60,661 bases of DNA from Myxococcales bacterium. Lineage in GTDB: Bacteria; Myxococcota_A; Polyangia; Polyangiales; Polyangiaceae. The notes under the pieces were generated by a model. That model had not been told where the DNA came from and did not search any database. It worked only from the letters and a program-made list of their open reading frames with translations. Both the position numbers and the translations under genes were made by a program. The stretch lies in contig JACPVJ010000051.1 of the NCBI GenBank assembly GCA_016191785.1, positions 1-60,661 on the forward strand, read 5' to 3'. This document shows, piece by piece, positions 10,445 to 18,695 of the stretch (position 1 is the stretch's first letter; each line of letters starts with the position of its first letter).

Positions 10445-11554
10445 GAGGGCGACGACCAGATCCATGTTCATCGGGAACGTGCCGGCCGGAAACAGCACCT
10501 TGCTCACGAAGTCGGCCGGAGTGTCGGTGAATTGCCCGATCGCGCCGCCGCCCGTGGTCTTGTCGTAGAACAGCGTCATGCCGTTGCGGAGGTTCACGAT
10601 GTGGGTCCACTTCCCGAAGGTCCACGCCGTCGACCAGGACTTGAGCTCGGTGCTGCCGCTGTACAGCTTGCCGGTCCCGCTCGCGTCGGAGAAGAGGAAG
10701 GTCAGCTGTTCACTCACGCCGACACAGACTGCGTGGCTCGACGCCGGCACGGCCATCTGGGTCGCCATGGTGAAATCGCTACCGAAGACCCGCCGGTAGA
10801 GCAGCGTGTCGCCCGTCGAGTAGAACAGGTACGACGAGGTTCCGCAGCGATGGAAGTGCTCGAAGGTCGTCGCGGTCGGGAGCGTGATCGTGCCCGCTGC
10901 GTCCTGGGCCCAGAGGCTGCTACCCCAGCCGCCGGTGAGCCACGCGCCGGTGTTGCCGTCGAGCCACATCACCTTGCCCGCGGCTCGCTTCGTCGCCAGG
11001 CCATAGCCCGCGCCCAGCGTCGCGTTGGTCTTGCCGCCGGTAGTGGTGTCGTTGTTGATGAGCAGCGGCGCCGCCAGCTTGTTCTGGGAGTTGTGGAACA
11101 CGACCTCCGCGCCGGCGCCGGCGAGCGGGGCCACGCTGGCCGCGGTGGCCCAATCGCCGCTCATCGAGAACGACGTCGCTGTGCGCTGCGACTTCCCGTC
11201 CGTCTTGATCCAACGCAGGCTGTTGCTGCTGTTCTTCGCGTAGAACAGCACGCCGATCTCGTCGGCCGCGGCAGCGATCGGGTTCGCGCCTCCGGTGCCT
11301 CCGGTCGCGCCTCCGGTGCCTCCGGTCGCGCCTCCGGTGCCTCCGGTCGCGCCTCCGGTGCCGCCGCTGCCTGCGGCGCCGCCCGTCGCCCCACCGCTCC
11401 CCGCAGCGCCGCCCGTCGCTCCGCCGCTCCCGCCGGTGGCCCCGCCCGAGCCGGCGCTGCCCCCCGCGCCTCCCCCGGAGCTGCCCGTGTTGGTCGACTC
11501 GGAGCTGCAAGCGATCAGCGAGCACACGGCCAGGATGGGCGCTAGTTTCTTCAT
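10442..11554 (-). CDS. Gly-rich-linker lipoprotein with beta-propeller-like body
   Basis: The 370-residue protein starts at ATG 11554 and has a clear lipobox (SLIA-C at residue 16). A Gly/Ala/Thr/Ser linker of about 75 residues (GGTGGAT repeats) tethers the C-terminal body to the membrane lipid. The body, residues 95-370, shows repeated beta-strand blocks with Trp/Tyr/Gly motifs (GVLFYAKNSSNSLRWIKTDG, KTDGKSQRT, SSLWAQDAAG, TLLYRRVFG, KLYSGSTELKSW) that suggest a beta-propeller or tectonin-like fold. No catalytic residues are recognisable. Surface display and carbohydrate or protein binding are inferences. The gene is divergent from the LEA-like lipoprotein gene across 105 bp. Confidence 0.75.
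   Translation of the reverse strand: MKKLAPILAVCSLIACSSESTNTGSSGGGAGGSAGSGGATGGSGGATGGAAGSGGATGGAAGSGGTGGATGGTGGATGGTGGATGGTGGANPIAAAADEIGVLFYAKNSSNSLRWIKTDGKSQRTATSFSMSGDWATAASVAPLAGAGAEVVFHNSQNKLAAPLLINNDTTTGGKTNATLGAGYGLATKRAAGKVMWLDGNTGAWLTGGWGSSLWAQDAAGTITLPTATTFEHFHRCGTSSYLFYSTGDTLLYRRVFGSDFTMATQMAVPASSHAVCVGVSEQLTFLFSDASGTGKLYSGSTELKSWSTAWTFGKWTHIVNLRNGMTLFYDKTTGGGAIGQFTDTPADFVSKVLFPAGTFPMNMDLVVAL
11285..11460 (-). repeat. Gly-rich coding repeat (21-bp units)
   Basis: Just over three near-perfect 21-bp units encoding GGTGGAT lie at about 11285-11357, grading into degenerate GGATGGAAGSGG-type codons up to about 11460. They form the flexible linker of the surrounding lipoprotein. Comparable linkers are encoded near 55240-55460 and at the right end of the window. 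Confidence 0.8.
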
Positions 11555-11659
11555 CCGTCGCCCGCTAGCCGGAAAGCACTCCGTGCGCATCTCCCAGGTG
11601 GGAGGTCCGCGTGCCGGTTCGGCGTAGCCGGCTCGCGCGGGTTCGGCTATTCGTTCCCG

Positions 11660-12154
11660 ATGCGCTCCGCCAGCCTCGCCCTCTTCGCCGCGCTCTCGGT
11701 GATGGCGTGCTCGAGGCCCGAGCCCCCGAAGATCACGCCCCACGCGGCCCGCGTGACCTCGGTCACCCCGCTCGGCGTCGGCCTGTCGCTCGAGCTCGAC
11801 GTCGAGAACCGGAACCCGTTTCCGCTGATCGTCCAGGAAGTCAGCGGCACGCTGAAGCTGGGCGCGGGGGTCGTGGTCGGGCGCGCGCGCTCCGAGCCCA
11901 AGGGCAACGTCCCCGCGAAGGCGACCACCCGGGTGGCCGCGACCCTCGACGTGCCGTGGACGCAGGTCGGCGCGCTGGCGCCGCTGGCTGCGAGCGGCAA
12001 GCCGGTGCCCTACACCTTCGACGGCACCGCCAAGGTCGGCAGCGCGAAGGTCAGCTTCGACCTGCCCTTCACGGTCAAGGGCGAGATCACCCAGGCGCAG
12101 GCGATCCAAGCTGGGATCCGCGGGCTCGGCGGGCTTTTGCCGCTGCTCAAGTAG
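11660..12154 (+). CDS. LEA14/WHy-domain lipoprotein
   Basis: This 164-residue protein has a signal peptide with lipobox (SVMA-C, residue 17). Residues 30-145 form a Water stress and Hypersensitive response (LEA type 2) domain: VTPLGVGLSLELDVENRNPF is the diagnostic strand pair, in which NPNPFPL-type segments sit in an immunoglobulin-like sandwich. Members are linked to desiccation or stress tolerance in plants and are widespread as bacterial lipoproteins of unknown function. The 3' end overlaps the convergent FGE-like gene by 8 bp. Promoter elements should lie in the 105-bp divergent spacer, where a CTCCCA-GG-TGGGAG inverted repeat occurs at 11591-11604. Confidence 0.85.
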   Translation: MRSASLALFAALSVMACSRPEPPKITPHAARVTSVTPLGVGLSLELDVENRNPFPLIVQEVSGTLKLGAGVVVGRARSEPKGNVPAKATTRVAATLDVPWTQVGALAPLAASGKPVPYTFDGTAKVGSAKVSFDLPFTVKGEITQAQAIQAGIRGLGGLLPLLK

Positions 12155-13028
12155 GGTCTTTGCAGCAGCGGAAGCCGGTCGAGTAGTCGTGATACTTCGG
12201 CTCGTGACCGATGGTGACGAAGCCGCACCCCTCGCCGTGCTCGTCGCCGGTCGAGTAGAAGCCGCCCATGAAGATGCCGTGACCGGTGTTCACGTCCAGC
12301 TTCTTTTGGATGTCGTCGCGCAGCGGCAGCTTGGTCTCGAGGGTTCGATCGACGACGTCGCTCACCCACTCGTGCACGTTGCCCACCATGTCGAACGTGC
12401 CCGCAGGGCCGGTGCACCTGCCGTGCTCGCCGGTCTTCGCGAGCCCGCCGGGCGTGGTGTTCAGCTCCGGCGCGTTGAAGTGCCTCACGTAGTCCCAGCG
12501 GCGCGGATCGTCCCCGAACAGCTTGCCCAAGAGGTGCGGCCTGCGCACGTTGCACGCCCCGCGCTGCTCGTGCCAGCCATAGGGCCAGGGGGCGCCCTTG
12601 TCGCCGCGACACGCGCGGTACCACTCACCCAGCGTGCACAGCCGCTTGCCCGCAGCCTCGCAGGCGGCGCGGGCCTCGATCCGACTGACGTAGGCCTGCG
12701 GAAAGACCCCGCTCGCGCTTCGCGCCGCGTAGCTCACGCCGGGTTCGGGTCGTTGATTGTGGGGGTGTGCGCGCTCGGGCGAATCGACGCGGACCAGGTG
12801 CGCTTCCCAGCGGTCGACGCAGGCCTTCCCCACTCGGGCCATCTCGTAGGGGCACGGACCCGCGGGCGCCGGGGGCGCGCTCGCGCTGGGGGCGGGCGGC
12901 GCCACCGCGACGCTGACCGCCGGGCTCGCGCTGGCGGTCGCGCTGGCGGTGGCAGCGGCCGCTTGCTCTTCGGCTCGCGCCGGCTGACACGCCGCCGCCA
13001 AGATCGGGATCGCTCGCCACCACCGCAC
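12147..13028 (-). CDS. FGE-sulfatase-domain (SUMF1-like) lipoprotein
   Basis: The product has 293 residues from GTG 13028, giving a lipobox LAAA-C within the first 15 residues. An Ala/Pro/Ser linker is followed by a formylglycine-generating-enzyme fold: RIEARAACEAAGKRLCTLGEW, then PAGTFDMVGNVHEWVSD, FMGGFYST and the terminal GFRCC. The paired active-site cysteines of true FGE (CxxxxC in the GGSW-C region) are not present, so sulfatase maturation is unlikely; many myxobacterial lipoproteins of this type may bind ligands. It is one of three such genes or remnants in the window. Immediately upstream lies a truncated amidase, so the promoter region may be new. Confidence 0.85.
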   Translation of the reverse strand: MRWWRAIPILAAACQPARAEEQAAAATASATASASPAVSVAVAPPAPSASAPPAPAGPCPYEMARVGKACVDRWEAHLVRVDSPERAHPHNQRPEPGVSYAARSASGVFPQAYVSRIEARAACEAAGKRLCTLGEWYRACRGDKGAPWPYGWHEQRGACNVRRPHLLGKLFGDDPRRWDYVRHFNAPELNTTPGGLAKTGEHGRCTGPAGTFDMVGNVHEWVSDVVDRTLETKLPLRDDIQKKLDVNTGHGIFMGGFYSTGDEHGEGCGFVTIGHEPKYHDYSTGFRCCKDPT

Positions 13029-13058
13029 CGCCGAGTTGTGCCACGGCCTCGAGATTGA

Positions 13059-13280
13059 CGCGAGATCTCGGCCGAGCGATCTCGGTCCCATACGCCGCTG
13101 CAGAACGCGGCCGGCGCGCCCGCCGTCTCGTTGCCCGCCGGTCAGAGCAGTCTCGGCACGCCCATCGGCGTGCAGCTCGCGGCGGCGCAGGGCCGCGATC
13201 AACTGCTGCTCGAGGTGGCCGCCGGGATCGAAGCCACCGCGCCCTGGCCGAAGATCGCGCCCTCCGCGCTCTGGTCGTGA
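13059..13280 (+). pseudogene. C-terminal remnant of an amidase-signature enzyme
   Basis: Between the FGE-like gene and the PDZ gene, the third forward frame reads HTPLQNAAGAPAVSLPAG, then GTPIGVQLAAAQGRDQLLLE and AGIEATAPW, ending at a stop at 13278-13280. This closely follows the C-terminal end of amidase-signature (GatA/AmiE-like) enzymes: an SxPxG segment, the LPIGVQ motif and a final LExxxPW. The frame has a stop at 13056-13058, no plausible start codon and no upstream catalytic Ser-cisSer-Lys region; the minus-strand FGE-like gene occupies that space instead. I read it as the surviving 3' end of a gene cut by a rearrangement whose junction lies within about 13028-13090. Confidence 0.7.
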
Positions 13281-13308
13281 CCGCGCTGGGTGCTACGCTG
13301 TGCTCGCC

Positions 13309-14013
13309 ATGAAGGCCGTCGCTCGCCTGATCTTAGCCGCCGCGCTGATCGCGGCGCCCGCGTGGTCCCAGCCCAAGGCCAAGCCCAAGCCCCCGGCAGC
13401 GGCCCCGGCCAAGCCTCCGCCGTCGTCCTCGTGGAGCTTCTCGTTCAAGAGCGGCAAGGGCCGGCTGGGAGTGAACGCCACCGACATGACCGAAGAGCTG
13501 CGGGACCACCTCGGCGCGCCCAAAGACGCGGGGGTGCTCGTGCAGCGCGTGGAGGCGGGCACACCGGCCGCCAAGGCCGGGCTCAAGGTGGGCGACGTGA
13601 TCACGCGCGTGGGGGGCGAGCTCATCGACAGCCCGAGCGACGTGCCCCGCGCGCTCTCCGACAAGAAGGCCGGCGAGGCCGTGCCGGTGACGGTGGTGCG
13701 GGCGCGACGCACCCTGCAGCTGCAGGCCAAGCTCGACAGCGATCCGTCTAGCGACGGCGATCTGGACTTCGACTTCTCGTTCGACGGCTTCGGAGAGCTG
13801 TTCAAGGGCATGGGCCCAGGCCCGGGCCCGGGCAACAGCAAGCACTTCTTCAAGCAGTGGCAGTGGAAGTGGCCGCCGGAGGGCGGGAAGGACCCGGCGA
13901 CGGATCCGGATCGGATCGAGAAGCGGATGAAGGAGCTCGAGCGCCGCTTCCAAGAGATGCAAAAGCAGCCGCCCAAGGCCAAGCCCACGCCCGCGCCGAA
14001 GACCAAGGCGTGA
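13309..14013 (+). CDS. Exported PDZ-domain protein
   Basis: The 234-residue protein has a cleavable signal peptide (ARLILAAALIAAPAWS-Q) and a Pro/Lys/Ala-rich spacer. A PDZ domain follows (residues 55-145: GRLGVNATDMTEELRDHLG, GVLVQRVEAGTPAAKAGLK, VGDVITRVGGELIDS). Next come an acidic region and a Trp/Lys-rich segment (FFKQWQWKWPP), then a charged helix predicted to be a coiled coil. No protease domain is attached, unlike DegP/HtrA. A periplasmic adaptor role, presenting C-terminal peptides to partners, is inferred. The ATG at 13309 puts the signal peptide at the N-terminus. Its 3' end faces the OmpA-like lipoprotein gene with an 11-bp gap. Confidence 0.85.
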   Translation: MKAVARLILAAALIAAPAWSQPKAKPKPPAAAPAKPPPSSSWSFSFKSGKGRLGVNATDMTEELRDHLGAPKDAGVLVQRVEAGTPAAKAGLKVGDVITRVGGELIDSPSDVPRALSDKKAGEAVPVTVVRARRTLQLQAKLDSDPSSDGDLDFDFSFDGFGELFKGMGPGPGPGNSKHFFKQWQWKWPPEGGKDPATDPDRIEKRMKELERRFQEMQKQPPKAKPTPAPKTKA

Positions 14014-14024
14014 GGCGGGCGGGG

Positions 14025-14846
14025 TCAGCGGGACAGCAGGATCCGCAGAGTGACGCGGCGCTTCTGGGGATCCGGGGGCGGGGCCTCGGTGCCGCCGCCG
14101 TAGACCGCGGCGGTTACTGCGACGATCGTCACCCGCGAGGCATCGATGCCGTTCTTCAAGAGCAGCTCGCGCACGGCCTTGGCGCGCTCGTTGGCGACGG
14201 ACGGGTGCTCACCGGGTGACACCTGCCCGACCACCGCCACGCACTCGATGCCGGGCGACGTCTTCATGCGCTGGGCCGCGGCCGCAGCCGCCTGGGTGAC
14301 CTCGGCCCCGGCCACCGCCGACGCCTGCTCGAACAGCATGACCTCGGGCATCTGCTGCGCGTTCTTGCTCAGCTCGGGCAATTTGTCCTGCGTGGCCTGC
14401 GACTCGATCTGCGCGCAGCCGTGCACCTCTTGGGCAGCGGTCGCGCCGGTGGGCTGGAACGGCGGCAGGGCGATGCTCACCTTGCCGGGTTGGCACGTGC
14501 CCTGGGGCGGGGCGGCCATCTGGCAGGGCGCGGTCTCGTGCTTCTTGAAGTAGTCGTCGAGCTCGAGCTCTTGGTTGGCGAGCACGCGGATTTCTTCGCG
14601 CAGCGCCGGCGGCGTGAAGTTGGGCGACGACGGGTTCGACTGCGGCTCGTAGATGACCTCGAAGATGCCGTGGGGCACCGGCAGCTCGGCGTGGCGGATC
14701 TTGACCACGCTCTTGAGCTTGCAGGTGCCGCTCCACGGCGCCTCGGCGGCGCAGCTGCGCTCGCTCGGGCCTCCGCAAGCGAGGAACGACGAGACCAGCA
14801 GCGCGCCCGGGAGCGCGCCCAAGAGCCAGCGACCGAGCGACGTCAT
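14025..14846 (-). CDS. OmpA-like lipoprotein
   Basis: The 273-residue lipoprotein has signal and lipobox FLA-C near residue 24. The N-terminal half is unassigned, with several Cys (CAAEAPWSGTCKLKS, CQMAAPPQGTCQ). The C-terminal part, residues 190-270, resembles an OmpA/MotB peptidoglycan-binding domain: VVGQVSPGEHPSVANERAKA, then VRELLLKNGIDASRVTIVAV and RRVTLRILL. The canonical D-x-x-G-x-x-x-x-N-x-x-L-S-x-x-R-A motif is degenerate (H-P-S-V-A-N-E-R-A), so peptidoglycan binding is probable but not certain. Upstream lies the 52-bp repeat array, which occupies the place of its promoter. Confidence 0.75.
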   Translation of the reverse strand: MTSLGRWLLGALPGALLVSSFLACGGPSERSCAAEAPWSGTCKLKSVVKIRHAELPVPHGIFEVIYEPQSNPSSPNFTPPALREEIRVLANQELELDDYFKKHETAPCQMAAPPQGTCQPGKVSIALPPFQPTGATAAQEVHGCAQIESQATQDKLPELSKNAQQMPEVMLFEQASAVAGAEVTQAAAAAAQRMKTSPGIECVAVVGQVSPGEHPSVANERAKAVRELLLKNGIDASRVTIVAVTAAVYGGGTEAPPPDPQKRRVTLRILLSR

Positions 14847-14884
14847 GGGCGGAAGCTAGGAGGCACCGAGCGCGCATGCAAGGG

Positions 14885-15079
14885 CCTGGCGCGGCTGGGC
14901 GCCACGAAGCGCGGATCACGGGGCGTGATCCACAGCTGGTGACGCGCTGGGCGACAGGATGCGCGGATCACGGGGCGTGATCCACAGCTGGTGACGCGCT
15001 GGGCGACACGGAGCGCGGATCACGGGGCGTGATCCACAGCTGGTGACGCGCTGGGCGACAGGATGCGCGGATCACGGGA
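14885..15079. repeat. 52-bp tandem array of a dispersed hairpin element
   Basis: Three complete units begin at 14913, 14965 and 15017, each exactly 52 bp, and a fourth truncated unit begins at 15069. Each unit has a perfect 8-bp hairpin, GGATCACG-GGG-CGTGATCC, followed by CACAGCTGGTGACGCGCTGG. A degenerate half unit (14885-14912) precedes the array. A related single copy is at 766-812, so this is a dispersed repeat family. The last copy runs into the 3' end of the C39-like gene, whose TGA (15072-15074, complement) lies inside the palindrome. Confidence 0.9.
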
Positions 15080-16025
15080 CCAGCGTGACGGCGCCGTCGA
15101 GCACCGCCATGTCGCCGGCCTTCTTGATCTGCATTCCGCCCTCGAGCTTCTGGAAGCCTTTGGCCGGGAAGGCGCCGTCTTCGGCGAGCAACCACCCGCT
15201 CTCGAGCCGCGTGAGCTTCACGAAGTGCCGCTGGCCCGCCGCGCCGGCGTAGGGCGCCGGATCGTGGACCACCAGCGTGTCGGCGGCGGGGTTGCCCCGC
15301 TCGTCGACGTTCACGCCCACCACCGTGAGCCAGTGCCCGCCGTGACGGCGATGGAAGTCGCCGCCGTACTTGGCCGGGGTGTACCACCCGGCGTGGATCA
15401 CCGCGACGCCGCCGTCGGCCAGCGCCTTGCCGATGAACTCGAGCTCGACGGACTTCACGCCGGTGGTGAAGCGCGCCGGGTGCCCTCGCCACCCCTGATA
15501 TTGAAGCCGCCGGTAGCCCCACCCGCTGTCACGCATGAAGGCGTGCAGCCCTTGGAGCACGTTCTTCGCGCCGGTGCCGCCGTTCGGTGTGGTGCCCATG
15601 TACCGACCCGAGCCCAGCCGCCGCACCAGCTCGAGCTGCCGATCGCGAAGCGTGTCGCCGGCGGGCAAGAGCGTCTCGCGACCCTGGGACCCGAGCCACG
15701 CCAGCGCGTTCGAGACCGCGACCGGACCGCACCACGCCTCGCCGCCGCCGGACACGCCTAGCGCCGGATCGGTCTGGGTGAGGTCGAGCATCGGCCGAAC
15801 GTGCTCGTCGAGGCGGTCGCGCTCTCGCTGGCGATCGGCCGCCGCGACCTGCTCGGCATCGAAGGTGGCGTTGGCTCGACGCGTCAACTCGATCGACGGA
15901 TCGAGCAACCCGGTCGCCAAGCGACCCCGCGCCGGCTGCGCCTCTGCGGACGACAGCCCGAAGCGAAACGCGCCGAAAGCCGCCGGCAGCGCGGCGAAGA
16001 CGATCAGCCAGGCTCGGGGGCGCAT
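15072..16025 (-). CDS. C39-like (papain-fold) peptidase, exported
   Basis: The 317-residue protein from ATG 16025 has an N-terminal signal (AWLIVFAALPAAFGAFRFGL). A peptidase C39-like domain fills residues 95-315. Candidate catalytic residues are Cys in GEAWCGPVAVSNALAWLG, His in RHGGHWLTVVGV and Asp in LVVHDPAPY, in the order expected for papain-fold enzymes. Unlike bacteriocin-processing C39 domains it is not fused to an ABC exporter. A secreted protease or autoprocessing enzyme is inferred. The start was placed at the last ATG before the hydrophobic signal; the frame extends much further upstream only as antisense of the Sel1 gene. The stop codon falls in a dispersed palindromic repeat. 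Confidence 0.8.
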   Translation of the reverse strand: MRPRAWLIVFAALPAAFGAFRFGLSSAEAQPARGRLATGLLDPSIELTRRANATFDAEQVAAADRQRERDRLDEHVRPMLDLTQTDPALGVSGGGEAWCGPVAVSNALAWLGSQGRETLLPAGDTLRDRQLELVRRLGSGRYMGTTPNGGTGAKNVLQGLHAFMRDSGWGYRRLQYQGWRGHPARFTTGVKSVELEFIGKALADGGVAVIHAGWYTPAKYGGDFHRRHGGHWLTVVGVNVDERGNPAADTLVVHDPAPYAGAAGQRHFVKLTRLESGWLLAEDGAFPAKGFQKLEGGMQIKKAGDMAVLDGAVTLVP

Positions 16026-16112
16026 GCTCGAGGTGGAGCGTACTCGGGAGGCGGCGAACCCGTCAAAGTCGCGGTGATCCGGCCCCTTCCCCGGCCCCGA
16101 ACTCGGCGTATC

Positions 16113-17924
16113 ATGCGCGCCATGTCGAACCGGACTCGAGTGCAAACTTCCCGCTTGCTCCTTTCCTTCTGCGCCGCCAGCGCGCTCTCCGCCTGCGGCA
16201 CCGGCGGCGTCGGCAACGCCGTCCGCCCCAAAGAGACCAGCGCCGGAGAGGCCCTCGAAGAGGGCAAGTGCCAGGGCGTGGGCGAAGGCGGCGAGCCGCT
16301 GGTCGTCGACTGGAAGCCCGATCAGCGGGGCGACCTCGAGATCGCCATGAAGGAAGGCGTGGCCGTGGTCGCCTACAGCTGCGAGGGGATCAAGCTCCTC
16401 AAGGAGTGCCACATCGAGGGCACCTACGGCTACATGGGCATGACCCGCAAAGAGCAGGTCGTTCGCCTCAATAACTCGGACGAGGTCCGCGCCAACCTGC
16501 CGCTCAGCGGGGTGAAGCTCAGCGCGGAGCTGAAGCGCGGCTCGTCGCTCGACGTGGCGATGGTCATGGTGGGCAAGCAGAAGACCACCTGGAGCGAGCC
16601 CACCAAGGGCGACTTGAAGGGCAAGTGCGACGGAGCGACCCACTTCGTCCGCGGCGCCACCGTCGGCGCGTTCGTGATGGAGACCAACACCAGCGGCGAG
16701 GCCAAGGCCGCTGTCGAGTTCTTCGGCGCCGAGACGGGCGGCGCCTCGGCCAGCAAGCGCCAGGTGCAGAACAAGGACGGCGACCTCGGCTCGTGCAAGG
16801 CCGCGACGTCGAACGCCACGAACGCCCCCGATCAGTGCGGCGCGCCGGTTCGGCTCTTGATCTCGCCGATCACCAAGGAAAAGGCCGCCGACGACAAGGC
16901 CCCGAAAGAGGCGCGGGTGGAGCTGGCCAAGCTCGAGGGCGGCTGCCCCGCCGGCCTGGTGCTCGCCGAGGGCAAGTGCACCAAGGCCGCGGACGCTCCG
17001 GCGTATCAGTGCAAACCGGGCAACTCGAGCGAGTGCCAGGCGCAGTGCGACAAAAATCACGCCGGCAGCTGCGGGGCGCTGGGCGTGATGCTGGCCACGG
17101 GTGACGGCGCGACGAAAGACGCGAGCAAGGCCGCTTCGCTCTTCGAGAAGGCCTGCACCGGGGGCGACACGCCGAGCTGCGTGAACCGCGGACGCATGCT
17201 GGCCGACGGCAACGGCGTCGCCAAGGACGAGGCCAAGGCCAGCGAGCTGTTCGACAAGGCCTGCACCGACGGCGTGGCCGAGGCCTGCGGCTTCTTGGGC
17301 ACGCTGCTGCTCGCCAACAAGGACACCGCCAAGGCCGCCGAGAAGCTCAAGCTCGGCTGTGACGGTGGCTACGACAAGGCCTGCGGCCGCGCGGCGCGAC
17401 TGTACGCGACCGGTGACGGCGTGACGCAGGACCTGGCCGTGGCGCTCCAGCTCTACACCAAGGCGTGTCGCGGCTCGGACGGGGTGGCATGCAGCGAGCT
17501 CGCGCAGATGCACGAGTACGGCAAGGGCACCGGCAAGAACCCGATGATCGCCGAGATGCACTATCGCCGCGGCTGCTTCATGGGCAACGCCGAGGCGTGC
17601 GCGGATCTTGGCCGGCTCGAGGCCGGCAAGCCGGGCGGCGCCGACAGCTCGAAGCGCAGCTTCACCATGGGCTGCCAGCGCATGAATGCGTTTGCCTGCG
17701 CCGCCATGAAGGTGCTGTACGGCGGCACCAGCGCGGTGATCCCCAAGCCCACGGACCTGACCGAGTGGCGGCAGGCCTGCACCAAGAACGATCTGCGGGC
17801 CTGCACTCGGCTCGGCGTGGTGACCGCGGCTCAGGGCCAGAAGGCCGGCGCCGCGATGGACCTGCAGCGCGCCTGCACGACCGGCGACGCCTTTGCCTGC
17901 GCCGTCGGCAAGGCCATCAAGTGA
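16113..17924 (+). CDS. Hcp/Sel1-repeat lipoprotein
   Basis: The product has about 604 residues. Starts at ATG 16113 and 16122 are both possible and neither has a good ribosome site. A lipobox (ALSA-C) lies near residue 28. Residues 35-290 form an unassigned beta-rich domain with a C-terminal Cys-containing motif. From residue 310 to the end, Sel1-like repeats occur in the Hcp variant, where each helix pair holds two cysteines: KACTGGDTPSCVNRGRMLA, KACTDGVAEACGFLGTLL, GCDGGYDKACGRAARLY and KACRGSDGVACSELAQMHE. In Helicobacter Hcp proteins these cysteines form one disulfide per repeat. Surface-exposed protein binding is inferred. Confidence 0.88.
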   Translation: MRAMSNRTRVQTSRLLLSFCAASALSACGTGGVGNAVRPKETSAGEALEEGKCQGVGEGGEPLVVDWKPDQRGDLEIAMKEGVAVVAYSCEGIKLLKECHIEGTYGYMGMTRKEQVVRLNNSDEVRANLPLSGVKLSAELKRGSSLDVAMVMVGKQKTTWSEPTKGDLKGKCDGATHFVRGATVGAFVMETNTSGEAKAAVEFFGAETGGASASKRQVQNKDGDLGSCKAATSNATNAPDQCGAPVRLLISPITKEKAADDKAPKEARVELAKLEGGCPAGLVLAEGKCTKAADAPAYQCKPGNSSECQAQCDKNHAGSCGALGVMLATGDGATKDASKAASLFEKACTGGDTPSCVNRGRMLADGNGVAKDEAKASELFDKACTDGVAEACGFLGTLLLANKDTAKAAEKLKLGCDGGYDKACGRAARLYATGDGVTQDLAVALQLYTKACRGSDGVACSELAQMHEYGKGTGKNPMIAEMHYRRGCFMGNAEACADLGRLEAGKPGGADSSKRSFTMGCQRMNAFACAAMKVLYGGTSAVIPKPTDLTEWRQACTKNDLRACTRLGVVTAAQGQKAGAAMDLQRACTTGDAFACAVGKAIK

Positions 17925-17963
17925 GGGGTTAACGCCGGCGCGAGCGGCGGCATCGTCAGACCA

Positions 17964-18656
17964 ATGGCCCAACTCTCTCCCGTCGTGACCGCCGTCATCG
18001 CCGCCGTGCTCGGCGGGCTGGTCGGGGGCGGCGTCGTGCGCGCCACGATGCGAGCCCCCGCGCCGGTTACTTCGGCGGGGCGTGAGCCCGGGGCCGCGCC
18101 CGACACCGCCGAGCTCGAGAAGCGCGTCGCCCAGCTCGAGCGCAGCTCGTCGCGCAGCGACCGCGTGCAACGCGTGGAGCGCGCCGCGGCCCAGGCGGCG
18201 CCCAGCGGCGTAGGTGACGAGCCTGCGCCCGCGGGCGCAGGCAGGCCGCACATCGACGACCCCGTGTTCGAGAACGCCGTGCGTGACGTGCTCGAGCAGG
18301 TCGAGGACGAACGCCGCGAAGAGCGCAGCGCGCGCGGGGCCGAGCGCCGGAAGAAGATGGCGGAGCGCTGGACGAGCGAGCTCGGGACCGAGCTTTCGCT
18401 CTCCGACGCGCAGAAGCAGAAGGTCGCCGAAGCGGTCCAAGAGTACTTCGAGTCACTGCGCGCGCTTCGCGACTCGGACGGTGGCCCGGGCTCCCGAGCC
18501 GAGTGGCGAGAGGCCGCGAGGACCGAGCGGGAAAAGGCCGAAGGCAAGCTGGGGCAGATCCTCGATTCGGGCCAGATGCAGAAGTACAAGGCCCTGGACG
18601 ACGACAAGAAGCTCGGCTTCGGCGGCGGCGGTCGCGGGCGCCGCCAGCGCGACTGA
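17964..18656 (+). CDS. Membrane-anchored coiled-coil protein with Spy/CpxP-like tail
   Basis: This 230-residue protein begins with a Gly-rich membrane segment (VVTAVIAAVLGGLVGGGVV, residues 7-25). It has a short heptad region (AELEKRVAQLE), a charged helix rich in Glu/Arg (DVLEQVEDERREERSARG), and a helical C-terminal region (LSLSDAQKQKVAEAVQEYFE, then KLGQILDSGQMQKYKALDDD). The LSLSDAQ...KLGQIL..Q..KY pattern matches the spacing of LTxxQ helices in Spy/CpxP periplasmic chaperones, so a chaperone-like envelope role is plausible. It ends in a Gly/Arg tail. It probably begins the coupled run that continues to 20589. Confidence 0.7.
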   Translation: MAQLSPVVTAVIAAVLGGLVGGGVVRATMRAPAPVTSAGREPGAAPDTAELEKRVAQLERSSSRSDRVQRVERAAAQAAPSGVGDEPAPAGAGRPHIDDPVFENAVRDVLEQVEDERREERSARGAERRKKMAERWTSELGTELSLSDAQKQKVAEAVQEYFESLRALRDSDGGPGSRAEWREAARTEREKAEGKLGQILDSGQMQKYKALDDDKKLGFGGGGRGRRQRD

Positions 18657-18695
18657 CCGATTGACGCGCGCCGACAGGTCACCGACCGTCGAGCC

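Noticed and set aside
11285..11460. Possible CRISPR-like repeat array
   Set aside because: The repeats are in-frame Gly codons within a lipoprotein linker with no spacers.
14885..15079. CRISPR array
   Set aside because: Repeats are contiguous 52-bp tandem units with a hairpin and no unique spacers, and no cas genes are present.
15072..18440. 1122-residue minus-strand open frame
   Set aside because: The real C39-like gene is its last 317 residues. Upstream it is the antisense shadow of the Sel1 lipoprotein gene, as shown by the Sel1 repeats on the other strand.
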